Shown: positions 5,448-13,121, counted from the stretch's first letter. The stretch: 15,078 bases of DNA from JBLIKP01 sp047635375 (GCA_047635375.1 JBLIKP010000060.1:1-15078), one strand, 5' to 3'. Translations and numbers: made by a program. Notes: generated by a model not told the origin, from the sequence alone.

Positions 5448-8400
5448 TTATCTTAAAAGGTGGATTGCGCCTTTTTGGACGCCTCTTTCGGTTTCGGTAA
5501 GGCCGGAATAAAGTAGTTTGTATAGATAAACTCCTTCAGGCATGTCTTCACCTTTGAATGTCCCATCCCATCCGCCATTTTCTGAAGGGTCATTCGTTTC
5601 ATAAACTAATTCGCCCCATCGGTTATAGATAAGTAATCGTAATTCCTTTGTGCCATATGCTGAAAAGAAGAACACATCATTCAGTCCGTCGTTATTTGGG
5701 CTAAAAGCATTTGGACCAAAGATTTCTGTAAAGGGCACTATGCAAAGTTCAAGGGTGAATTCTGACTCACATCCTGCTGAATTTATCAGTTTTAAATTAG
5801 GCTGAAATATTCCTGTATCCGTGAAAGCGTAAAGAGGATTTTCGCCCAAAGTATAAGGAAGGGATGACCCATCCCCAAAATCCCATGTTCCAGATTCACC
5901 ACCAATGGAATTATCGATAAAGTTTACCCTAGGATCTCTAAATGAAACGCAACGGTCATTGTGTGGGGATGTAGAAAAGAACGCCTCTACTTGTGGGTGA
6001 CCTGGAATAATGAATTGAGTGTCCTTGAAGCATTTCGTGTTTAAATCAGTGATACGGATTCCATAGATTCCCGTTGGAGCCTCCAATTTTGAGTTAATAG
6101 CTGATTTTGAGTATTGCCATTTAAAACCATAATCATTGGGCCCTTGAGCACTGACCTCGGCAAAACCTATTTCACCGAAACATTGGATGGGGCTGGTGAA
6201 GGCAGTGGCCGTAATTTCTGGATGAATTGTTACTTTAATAGTATCCGAAATAGGGTCTGAACATCCGTCGGATATAGTTAAAATATAATCAACTGATGAA
6301 AGCGGTGTAACTTGGTAACTGGTTTGGTCTCCTAGTCCGTTATTCCAATTGAATTTGATACTGTCTGAATTGGATCCTCCAGATCCAAAGCCACCTATTG
6401 TTATTTGAGTTCCATAACAAACCGCTTTTGAAGTATCGCTCATTTCTAACAAAAGCGGGGGGGCTACATAAACTTTAACGCTATCAAATACATCACAAAA
6501 CAAACCAGAATAATAATAATAAAGAGTGTGAAAGCCTTCCCCAGCTTGAGTAGGGTTGAACAAGGAGTCGGTTAAAACTCCCTTTCCGGTAAATATGCCG
6601 CCGCTCGGAAGTGCTCTTAACTTAAAATTATTGTTTATAAAGCAATATCCCTTATTTACGCCATTGAATATTATTTCTTTTCTTGGTGCAACTGAAATCA
6701 CCATTGTATCTGGGCAATTTGCTGGCGCTGTATAAATTAAATTATGGTCCCCTTCGGAAACCAACGATGGATCGAATATTCCTTGATTTGAATCGATTAG
6801 GCCTGGGCTGCCACTCCAAATTCCGCCACGGGGAGATTCCTCAAGGTTAAATATTGGGCTTTCTAAACATAATGAAGTGTCGTTTCCCAAAATAGGGTCT
6901 AAATACACAGCCATTACTATGCTGTCGACACAAGTGTTTGCTGTATAATATAAAACGTGATTCCCTGGACCAGCAAGTGAGGGGATAAACTTGTAGCTCA
7001 CATCAATTATCACCCCTGTTCCCGTCCATGTTCCCTGGTTTGGTTTTCGGCCTGTTTTGTTAAAGTTTAGGTTTAGCGTGTCGTCACTTGCGCAGAAAGT
7101 CAAAGTATCGATGGGAATGTCTGTCTTAATTACGTTAATGATTTTAAGTGCAGTACAACCGTCAAAGGAATAGGAAATACTGGCATCGAAATTAGTGCCA
7201 TTTTTGAAGCCAGGAAAAAATTCCCCAAGAAGCGTGTCGGTAATTCCGATGCCCTTCCAAATTCCCCCTGCTGGATTAAAGCCAGTTAAAAGAAAGGTGT
7301 CTTGAAGTGGACACTTTATTTCATTAACCCCTGCTGAAATAGGTTTGACAAAAATCTTTACGGAGTCTCGGCACCCCTGCATTATATAATAGATTTTAGA
7401 CTCACCTGGTCCAGCAAGGCTTGCCTGGAACTCTCCTGTATATTGGTTTGTAATCCCAGGCCCTGACCAAACTCCTGCCTCTGGTGTTGCCGTTAAAAAT
7501 AAAGTTGGGTCATTCTGGCAGAGAGTATCTGCTCCTTGAATATTTAAATCGTCTACGTAAATTGTTTTTGTATCAGAGCAGCCATCAAAAGTATAAGTTA
7601 CTACATAAACTCCCTGTGCATCAGGAGTGAATGTTCCGGTGGGAGTAATTTTTGGTCCACTCCAAGTCCCTCCAAGAGGATAATGGCCCGAAACATTAAA
7701 TGGTGGAGAGCCTATGCATGCAGCTTCATTTCTCCCTGCAGAAATGGGTTTGACCGAAATCTTCATTGTGTCGGAGCATCCAGAAGCGGTGTAAATAATA
7801 TTAAAATCACCTCCTCCAACGAGGCCTGGGTTGAACGTTCCATTTGCCGCGTTTATTACTCCTTTTCCAGACCAAAGGCCTCCTAGGGGTAAGGCTAATA
7901 GGTCAAACGCAGGGGAACTTTGACAAACTGTAGTGTCTCCTTGAGTTGTTGGTTTGGGCGTCACACTCATGGTGTAGATCGCCGTATCGGGATCAGCAAG
8001 TGTGGCATCGTTTAATATCACGGTATATGATGTGGTAACCGTTGGGCAAAGGATAAACGGTCCAACACTATCAGGTTGATTTGGAAGCCAAGTAAACCTA
8101 TAAGTTGTTGGGTCACCTCCTTCTCCAGCAGCTAGAAGTTCAAAACATTCCCCTTCACAAATATTATTGTCAGGATCTGAGGAGGTGAGTGTTACCCTTA
8201 TTGGGCAGTCGTTTAGGGAAAAAGTATTACTTACCTCGAAAGTCCATAGACTATCGCATTCATCCCGTACCCGGTAAATGTAGGTGAATAGATAGCTGTC
8301 ATTTGCAGAGAAATCATTGGCCAGTCGGACTGTAATTTCATTGGTTGAATCACCCACACAATTTAGCGCCGTTGCTAAAATAATTTGGGGAGCCTCGGTC

Positions 8401-8945
8401 CCTATTAATGAAAAAATCTCATTATAAATGGAATCACAATGGACGTTTTTGTCCAAAATTACGGTAAATGAATTTTCATCGCAGGAGATCCCTTGAAATT
8501 CAGTAATAACAGGTGGGATGGGGTCGGGAATATCGGCTTCCCATCTTGCTCTAAATCCACTAAAGGATAAGCTCGCATCTGACTTGAAGTTTACCGTTAA
8601 ACAGCCGCTGCCAGCGACAATAGCAGGAGGCAGGGTAGTTCCTGAATAGGCAGATCCTATTTGTGGAGAGTTAATATTAGGCCCATCGAAAAAACGTATG
8701 CTGTCGATTTTATTTTCGGTTTGAAACTCGGAAAACAACAAGGTGATTGAATTAGCTTGACTAATACAAATTGAAAAAGTTAAGTCCTCATCGTGGTCGT
8801 AATTTTCGTTGTTCCCTGCGTCACTATCCAGTAAAAATCCTTCACAATCAAATACGGTAGTATTTGTCATGTTATATTCTCCTTGGGCGAATGCTTGGCC
8901 CAAAGAAAGGAGAGTAATCACGAGATATGATGATAGTTTTTTCAA
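5448..8945 (-). CDS. Large T9SS-sorted surface protein: CUB-like domain, seven Cys-paired repeats, PKD domain, gliding-motility C-terminal domain
   Basis: An 1165-residue exported protein, probably delivered to the cell surface or outside by the type IX secretion system. The start at 8943-8945 is TTG. It is preferred because it opens the signal peptide KKLSSYLVITLLSLGQAFA-QG and lies 9 nt after an AAGGA motif; the next Met (26) would lose the signal. Domains by residue: CUB-like 31-137 (Cys34/60/115, FDGPN, FKSD); an Ig-like stretch about 145-330; seven repeats 336-830, each with a W/F-x-G-x-G motif and a Cys pair 46-54 residues apart; further Ig-like modules about 831-985; PKD about 986-1072 (TWDFGDGSS at 1020-1028); type B sorting domain about 1074-1165 (PNAFSPNNDGLND, YNRWGELVYET, GGWDGTFKG, GVYLYKL). 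The repeats are a fold I cannot name. It is the last gene of the six-gene operon starting at 13121. An adhesin, stalk or scaffold role is inference. Confidence 0.88.
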   Translation of the reverse strand: MKKLSSYLVITLLSLGQAFAQGEYNMTNTTVFDCEGFLLDSDAGNNENYDHDEDLTFSICISQANSITLLFSEFQTENKIDSIRFFDGPNINSPQIGSAYSGTTLPPAIVAGSGCLTVNFKSDASLSFSGFRARWEADIPDPIPPVITEFQGISCDENSFTVILDKNVHCDSIYNEIFSLIGTEAPQIILATALNCVGDSTNEITVRLANDFSANDSYLFTYIYRVRDECDSLWTFEVSNTFSLNDCPIRVTLTSSDPDNNICEGECFELLAAGEGGDPTTYRFTWLPNQPDSVGPFILCPTVTTSYTVILNDATLADPDTAIYTMSVTPKPTTQGDTTVCQSSPAFDLLALPLGGLWSGKGVINAANGTFNPGLVGGGDFNIIYTASGCSDTMKISVKPISAGRNEAACIGSPPFNVSGHYPLGGTWSGPKITPTGTFTPDAQGVYVVTYTFDGCSDTKTIYVDDLNIQGADTLCQNDPTLFLTATPEAGVWSGPGITNQYTGEFQASLAGPGESKIYYIMQGCRDSVKIFVKPISAGVNEIKCPLQDTFLLTGFNPAGGIWKGIGITDTLLGEFFPGFKNGTNFDASISYSFDGCTALKIINVIKTDIPIDTLTFCASDDTLNLNFNKTGRKPNQGTWTGTGVIIDVSYKFIPSLAGPGNHVLYYTANTCVDSIVMAVYLDPILGNDTSLCLESPIFNLEESPRGGIWSGSPGLIDSNQGIFDPSLVSEGDHNLIYTAPANCPDTMVISVAPRKEIIFNGVNKGYCFINNNFKLRALPSGGIFTGKGVLTDSLFNPTQAGEGFHTLYYYYSGLFCDVFDSVKVYVAPPLLLEMSDTSKAVCYGTQITIGGFGSGGSNSDSIKFNWNNGLGDQTSYQVTPLSSVDYILTISDGCSDPISDTIKVTIHPEITATAFTSPIQCFGEIGFAEVSAQGPNDYGFKWQYSKSAINSKLEAPTGIYGIRITDLNTKCFKDTQFIIPGHPQVEAFFSTSPHNDRCVSFRDPRVNFIDNSIGGESGTWDFGDGSSLPYTLGENPLYAFTDTGIFQPNLKLINSAGCESEFTLELCIVPFTEIFGPNAFSPNNDGLNDVFFFSAYGTKELRLLIYNRWGELVYETNDPSENGGWDGTFKGEDMPEGVYLYKLLYSGLTETERGVQKGAIHLLR
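6456..7940 (-). repeat. Seven tandem protein repeats of about 70 residues in the T9SS surface protein
   Basis: Residues 336-830 of the large surface protein contain seven units. Each opens with a Cys in a 'D-T-x-C'-type stretch, has a central W/F-S/T/K-G-x-G motif (at 358, 428, 493, 563, 640, 710, 785), then an 'F-x-P-x-x-x-G' segment, and closes with a second Cys after a short beta strand. Cys pairs are 341/390, 410/456, 476/525, 545/597, 618/672, 693/744 and 768/817, suggesting one disulfide per unit. The units are diverged in protein and DNA, so this is an old domain array and not a recent tandem duplication. Confidence 0.8.
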
Positions 8946-8949
8946 AAAT

Positions 8950-8961
8950 CTATTTCCTTAT
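8950..8961 (-). promoter_or_regulatory. Ribosome binding site supporting a TTG start
   Basis: The minus strand reads ATAAGGAAATAG, the last codons of the small lipoprotein gene. It supplies AAGGA about 9 nt before the TTG at 8945. Shine-Dalgarno use is usually weak in Bacteroidota, so this match helps choose TTG as the start. Confidence 0.45.
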
Positions 8962-9417
8962 TGTAAGGTTTGTGGTAGTAATAATATTGCTTTTATTTCC
9001 TGCTCTATCGCGCACAAAGATGGTGTAAAACGTTTGCTCTTCACCACCGTTTCCAATTAAAAAAGTGTTGGCAATCTTAATCCTGAAGTTTCCTTTAACC
9101 TTTAATTCTTCTCCGTCTGGAGTTACGGGAGATAGGTAAAATAAATCGGCTTTAGTTAGTCTATTGTCTAAGACTGAAACCGATAATGAGTCAGGGCTTT
9201 TATATCCTAAATCGCCATCTGCATCTGAAAAGCTGACTTTAATAATTATTGAGTCTTTAAATTGAGTAACTGTGCTAGGATTAATACTAGCAAAGGCAAT
9301 TTGAGGTATAGCGCGTAATTCTTCCTCATCATCTTTGCACCCGGTAAAAAGGCTGAAAATAATTGAAAACCCAATAATTGCGGCTCCTATTTTATTATTG
9401 AAGTGTAAACGCTGCAT
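8950..9417 (-). CDS. Small beta-rich lipoprotein of unknown function
   Basis: A 155-residue lipoprotein: signal with hydrophobic core IIGFSIIFSLFTGC, lipidation Cys27, followed by an acidic stretch KDDEEEL. The acidic residues after the Cys may affect surface sorting, but the rules differ between Bacteroidota, so this is inference. The rest reads as a single Ig-like beta domain, with FSDADGDLGYKSPDSL (about 66-81, cadherin-like Asp/Gly-rich turn) and YTIFVRDRAGNKSN near the end. It resembles a class of Bacteroidota lipoproteins I have seen without an assigned role. The start overlaps the upstream cytochrome-like gene by 23 nt, and 4 nt separate its stop from the TTG start of the surface-protein gene. 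It may be a periplasmic or outer-membrane partner of its operon mates. Confidence 0.8.
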   Translation of the reverse strand: MQRLHFNNKIGAAIIGFSIIFSLFTGCKDDEEELRAIPQIAFASINPSTVTQFKDSIIIKVSFSDADGDLGYKSPDSLSVSVLDNRLTKADLFYLSPVTPDGEELKVKGNFRIKIANTFLIGNGGEEQTFYTIFVRDRAGNKSNIITTTNLTIRK

Positions 9418-10357
9418 AAGTTTTTATAAAATTCTCACTACCCTTTCCTGGAATTTCTTTTGCTGTCGAATGATTCTCGTCCTTTACAAAAATCCGCATA
9501 AATATTGTCTCCCCTTTTGTCCCTATTGAACCCGGCTGAATAGTGGTTTTGAAATTGTAGTTTACATTTTCGCCCTTAATTCCGGGGTGTGATATGCTGC
9601 TGCCATCGTATGTGGCAGAAAGTTCCGTAGCCTCAGTAAAGTCATTTAATTTATTGCTGAAAAGTACTTTTTCAATTTCAAGGGAATTGGTTGGACTGGT
9701 GTCATCGCTCAAGCTGAACCATATCTCCAGGTTAAAACCACTTGAGGGGAAATTCATTGGGGAATTTGAGCCATTTCTTGAGAGTCTGTTTGAAGACCCA
9801 TCGGCGAAAGCCACTATGCCATTGAGTTGTGGCTCGTTATTTGGAATTGCAGGAGCATTTCCTAATTGATCTAAAGCCCCTTCGTTTATCCAAGTTTTTA
9901 TGTTTTCAATATACTCTGCTTGCTTGTTTGGCCAATCCGAATCTGGGTCGACTTCCAATGGCATTCGGGCTTCAAAATCGTTTAAATTGGTGGTTAATCT
10001 CAAGTATAACATGCTCGCTGCCGCATCCTCAGGAGTTACCCTTAACAGTGCTGCATTTTGATTGTCAGGTTTAGTTACGGGCTGCAAAACAAGACTATTG
10101 TAGGAACTTTCTATGGTTCTAAAGTCGGGTTCAAAAGTTCCGTCGTGGCATCCGCTATTGGCGCATGTAGGACCGAAAATATTTTGATGAATTCCAGTGA
10201 TTGTATTGGGGTCGACAATTACTTTTGTGGTATCTTTTGTAGAGTCGCCGTCTTTTTTGTCGTAGGGATTAGCAGGCAAAGGGGTATCCTTCGTACATCC
10301 AGCCAAGAGTAGAAAAATTAGGCTTACGCCGATGATATTTATGCCGCAGATTTTCAT
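9395..10357 (-). CDS. Lipoprotein with cytochrome-c-like heme site (CX4CH) and C-terminal beta domain
   Basis: A 320-residue lipoprotein (signal ending LLLAGC, Cys21), followed by a charged linker (22-50). Residues 55-165 look like a c-type cytochrome module of the planctomycete PSCyt1 kind: IFGPTCANSGCHDG holds Cys65, Cys70 and His71 as a CX4CH heme motif, ARMPLE supplies Met132 as a possible distal ligand, and IKTWINEGA (153-161) is the closing helix of that family. Residues about 175-320 form a predicted beta-sandwich. CX4CH is rarer than CXXCH but binds heme in tetraheme cytochromes c3. If heme is not attached, the cysteines could form a disulfide. The start overlaps the DUF1501-like gene by 4 nt (ATGA), and its end overlaps the next lipoprotein by 23 nt. 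An electron-transfer or redox-sensing role is inferred. Confidence 0.8.
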   Translation of the reverse strand: MKICGINIIGVSLIFLLLAGCTKDTPLPANPYDKKDGDSTKDTTKVIVDPNTITGIHQNIFGPTCANSGCHDGTFEPDFRTIESSYNSLVLQPVTKPDNQNAALLRVTPEDAAASMLYLRLTTNLNDFEARMPLEVDPDSDWPNKQAEYIENIKTWINEGALDQLGNAPAIPNNEPQLNGIVAFADGSSNRLSRNGSNSPMNFPSSGFNLEIWFSLSDDTSPTNSLEIEKVLFSNKLNDFTEATELSATYDGSSISHPGIKGENVNYNFKTTIQPGSIGTKGETIFMRIFVKDENHSTAKEIPGKGSENFIKTYAAFTLQ

Positions 10358-11706
10358 ATTCTATCGAACCAAGATTTTGCGTTAGCGTCTAATAGTCCCG
10401 CTCCCATTACTTCAGATTTTATCCCTAGAAATTCAGCGATTGTTGGTACACAATCAGAACTGTCTCCCACTGGGTTAGACTCGGTTCCCACCGAAAGGTT
10501 CGTTGGCATACCTGGACCTGCAATCATTCCAAAAACCCTTCTGCTATTGGCGTCGCTATCGTGATCGAACGAAGCCCAATTATTTTCGTCAAGGATTGGG
10601 TTAGGCTCATAGTTTCTTCCATGCTCCGGGGTTACCACAATTGCCGTGTTTCCTGCCATCTCTGGAATTTGAGTTTGGATGTAGTTCCATAAATGTCCTA
10701 CAGCATGATCGGCGCGATGAAGAGATTTTAGGTAGCCAGTGTAGTTCCCGTGGCAGGCATCAACGCTCGACATGTTTACAACGGTTACAGTAGGTTTGAA
10801 CCATTTCATTACCTCGCAGGCGTACCCTACTGTGCGTAGATCGCCCCCTCCTGCACCTGGTGGAAATGAAATTTGCCCTTGTTTGGTTTTTTCCAAGGTC
10901 ACTTTTAGAAAGTTCTTTATGTCTTGGCGCTCCTCAAAAGTGTTTTTCACTCCAGAAACTCCAGAAGCCACTGTGCTGTATGAGTTATTGAGAAAAAGGC
11001 GCATCTCTTCAATTGGCGCCAGTTGTTCTTCGGGATGGAAAACCTTGGAGTTCGCTAAATATTTATTTCCGTAATTTCCGAAGGTGATATTGGGCTCGAT
11101 GAAGTTTCCTCCATAGCGTTCTCCATAATCTGGATGATTGCTGTAATTTAAAAGCGGAACGCTGTTTCCAATAGTATTTCCCACAAACCACGTTTTTGTA
11201 GCAGGGATGTCTAGATGCTTTCTTGCGTATTCAAAAATGCTCGGATAAATTGGGCGTTGCTTTAAACCTTGATTTACGCCGTAATTTCCAGTTACCAAGG
11301 TGTTGAGCCCTGTGAAATGGCCTGTTCCGCTTTTGGAAAAACGTAGTTCTGGGAAAAGAATTCCTTGCTCTTGAATGGTTTTTGATAAAATTTGAGGAAT
11401 GGGCTCCGATCCGGTTGTCTGTCCGGGAAGGTTGGTTCCATAAGCAATTTTTGCTTCTGGTGGCGCTCCGGTTAGCATGTTATACATTATATTGCCCTCG
11501 ATGTCTATACCCTGGCTGTCGGCTAAATACCGTTGAAGTGTCGCTTCTTGCTGCCTTACACCTCCACCAAAAAGGACATAAACCACATGGCCCGCCATGG
11601 GAGATGGCGTTTTGGCAAACAATCTGCCAGATGGTAAAATGTATGGCGCAAAAATGCTTCCTGCCGCAATGGCTGCTGAGTTTTTTATAAATTCTCTCCG
11701 CTTCAT
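10354..11706 (-). CDS. DUF1501-like / alkaline-phosphatase-fold protein with Tat signal
   Basis: From the ATG at 11706 the protein has 450 residues and begins with a twin-arginine signal (KRREFIKNSAAIAAGS), so it would be exported folded. The frame is open to 11775, but those residues overlap the upstream gene and displace the signal. The start has AGGAGG 3 nt upstream. The layout matches DUF1501 and related sulfatase/phosphatase-fold proteins: SGTGHFTGLNTLVTGNYG (126-143), VNMSSVDACHGNY (310-322), a His/Asp cluster HRADHAVGH (330-338), TPEHGRN (359-365), DHDSDANSRRVFGMIAGPG (381-399) and a C-terminal segment PTIAEFLGI. Candidate metal ligands are Asp315, His318, Asp333, His334, His362 and Asp381/His382. 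The N-terminal region LFGGGVRQQEAT lacks the usual Asp and Ser/Thr nucleophile context, so catalysis is uncertain. It lies between two motif-sharing lipoproteins and the cytochrome-like gene. Confidence 0.82.
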   Translation of the reverse strand: MKRREFIKNSAAIAAGSIFAPYILPSGRLFAKTPSPMAGHVVYVLFGGGVRQQEATLQRYLADSQGIDIEGNIMYNMLTGAPPEAKIAYGTNLPGQTTGSEPIPQILSKTIQEQGILFPELRFSKSGTGHFTGLNTLVTGNYGVNQGLKQRPIYPSIFEYARKHLDIPATKTWFVGNTIGNSVPLLNYSNHPDYGERYGGNFIEPNITFGNYGNKYLANSKVFHPEEQLAPIEEMRLFLNNSYSTVASGVSGVKNTFEERQDIKNFLKVTLEKTKQGQISFPPGAGGGDLRTVGYACEVMKWFKPTVTVVNMSSVDACHGNYTGYLKSLHRADHAVGHLWNYIQTQIPEMAGNTAIVVTPEHGRNYEPNPILDENNWASFDHDSDANSRRVFGMIAGPGMPTNLSVGTESNPVGDSSDCVPTIAEFLGIKSEVMGAGLLDANAKSWFDRI

Positions 11707-11709
11707 AAT

Positions 11710-11715
11710 CCTCCT
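11710..11715 (-). promoter_or_regulatory. Strong Shine-Dalgarno (AGGAGG) before the DUF1501-like gene
   Basis: A perfect AGGAGG on the minus strand overlaps the TAG stop of the upstream lipoprotein gene and ends 3 nt before the ATG at 11706. It decides the start and suggests coupled translation. Such a full match is uncommon in Bacteroidota. Confidence 0.6.
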
Positions 11716-12217
11716 AGTAGTAATAGTATTCGTTAGACAATGCAAAGGAGATGTACACCATTTCGGAGGTGACATTTGAGTTTGCGTTAATATAATTTCT
11801 GAAGTAGGTAAACTCCAGCTCGCTTGGTTCGCGGATTAAAAATCTTTTGTATGTATCGAAAATGAAGACATCCACTTCTGCTCGCATTAAACTATCCGAT
11901 GGTATTAAAACCTCTGGATCATTTAAAAAGTTTGTAAGAATCACATCATTTATCACCTCCTTATCCCCATTAGCTTCAATAAGACTTGTGATTTCGAAAA
12001 GTTTATCCGCGCTAAGCGCCTTTTGAAAAAGGTTGGCGTAAAGGATGGAGATGTATTGCTCCGGTGACTTCTCCTTTGTCTTTACCGTATTGGGGGGTAA
12101 AACATTGACGTCATTTATTTCATAAGTAATGTCAGGGTCAGGAGCGATGCAACCCTGAGCGCAAACCAAGGCTACAACCGCAAAAATAAAGGGTTTAATC
12201 GAAGTTGGCATATTCAT
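11714..12217 (-). CDS. Lipoprotein with DUF4214-like helical motif
   Basis: A 167-residue lipoprotein (165 if the second ATG at 12211 is used). The signal ends VCAQGC with Cys23 lipidated. After a linker rich in Pro/Asn/Thr, two similar helical units are seen: YISILYANLFQKALSAD (about 55-71) and VFIFDTYKRFLIREPSELE (about 117-135), the second closing with YISFALSNEYYYY. The pattern 'aromatic-x-x-x-(L)-x-R-x-P-(S)-x-x-E ... SxEY' resembles DUF4214 and the DUF1549 helical segments. The end is four tyrosines. It overlaps the upstream related lipoprotein gene by 23 nt and is followed by the DUF1501-like gene after 7 nt. I infer that it works with its upstream paralog-like neighbour. The exact family is not certain. 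Confidence 0.75.
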   Translation of the reverse strand: MNMPTSIKPFIFAVVALVCAQGCIAPDPDITYEINDVNVLPPNTVKTKEKSPEQYISILYANLFQKALSADKLFEITSLIEANGDKEVINDVILTNFLNDPEVLIPSDSLMRAEVDVFIFDTYKRFLIREPSELEFTYFRNYINANSNVTSEMVYISFALSNEYYYY

Positions 12218-13121
12218 CGGTTTTTAAAATTTGTTCCTGCATCCATTGGAAATTTTTGGTTTCCACAAATTCTGGGAGAATGGCATTGATTTCGGAAGCA
12301 TCTGGTGAGCGGCTCATTAATGTGGTGTACATCCACATGATTATCCCTTGGTAAAATTCGAGGGAATTAGATACAATTTCTATGTAATCCCCCTTATTTT
12401 GACCCGGTTTCCCTAGAACAGTTGTGCTCACATTATTTTGAATCATCTCGTAGGATGCATTGAATTCGTTTTTTGTAGGGAAGCGGAAATACAAATTATC
12501 GAAGGTCGCGTTAATAAAGTTGAAGGTATTCATGTTTATCTGGTCGTAGATTGCATTGTTCACCAAGCGGGCGAAAACCTCGCGAATGTCAATACTGTCC
12601 CGCATAAACTGCTCCTCCATTTCAATAACATGAATTAACTTCTGTCTTTCGGCTTTTCCAATCTGCATTTTCACCGAATCACCTTCGAGGGAATCTCTGA
12701 AAATACCGTTTGTGAGGTTGCCAATACTCTGGTTTATTACCCCATTTGAAGCCGCCTCAATCATCCGCACTTTGGATAACTCATAAAATCTGTGATAATA
12801 GGCTTGGGAATAGGAGCCGTCACCTTCTACGAAAGTGGTGTCAAGCTGAAGTCGGCGAATTAAGTCAATTCGGGTTTCCTCGTTCAAATCATTTTCCTTG
12901 AGCTTTGCGACTTCTGCGTCCATTTCAATGTCTAAAGGCTCACGTCCAATTAGATCAATAAACAAGCGATTCACATAATTTTCGATAACGGCAGACGGAA
13001 TTCCTTCAAGGGGATTTATGGTGTTATTGGGCACTACCAACTTTTCCTTTTTGCAGGCAGCAAAAGTTAATGTAGTCAAAACCATGAAAAGTGGCAGAAA
13101 ACTTCTTATCCCGGAGATCAT
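12195..13121 (-). CDS. Lipoprotein with DUF1549/DUF4214-like helical motifs, first gene of the accessory operon
   Basis: A 308-residue lipoprotein: signal ending TFAAC (Cys23), then KKEK. Residues 45-100 (IENYVNRLFIDLIGREPLDIEMDA, with TRIDLIRRLQLD) resemble the opening of planctomycete DUF1549 (PSCyt2), where an 'F-x-x-x-L-x-G-x-x-P-x-x-E' motif is followed by an arginine-rich helix. Two further related motifs occur: NLYFRFPTKNEF (209-220) and MYTTLMSRSPDASEI (264-278), ending KTDEYANF, a DUF4214-like 'SxEY' close. The central part (about 105-200) is helical with many charged residues. No enzyme motif was recognised. It is the first gene of a six-gene minus-strand run, 107 bp after the AsmA-family gene. 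Remote similarity to the planctomycete module is inferred from motif and gene order, not demonstrated. Confidence 0.75.
   Translation of the reverse strand: MISGIRSFLPLFMVLTTLTFAACKKEKLVVPNNTINPLEGIPSAVIENYVNRLFIDLIGREPLDIEMDAEVAKLKENDLNEETRIDLIRRLQLDTTFVEGDGSYSQAYYHRFYELSKVRMIEAASNGVINQSIGNLTNGIFRDSLEGDSVKMQIGKAERQKLIHVIEMEEQFMRDSIDIREVFARLVNNAIYDQINMNTFNFINATFDNLYFRFPTKNEFNASYEMIQNNVSTTVLGKPGQNKGDYIEIVSNSLEFYQGIIMWMYTTLMSRSPDASEINAILPEFVETKNFQWMQEQILKTDEYANFD

Noticed and set aside
7683..7886. Plus-strand open frame inside the surface-protein gene (and similar plus-strand frames across 8809-14618)
   Set aside because: These frames have no recognisable domains or start signals and lie opposite strongly supported genes; they are antisense shadows.
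6456..7940. Recent tandem DNA duplication or phase-variable repeat
   Set aside because: The repeats are conserved only as protein motifs; the DNA units differ throughout, so recombination-driven variation is not indicated.
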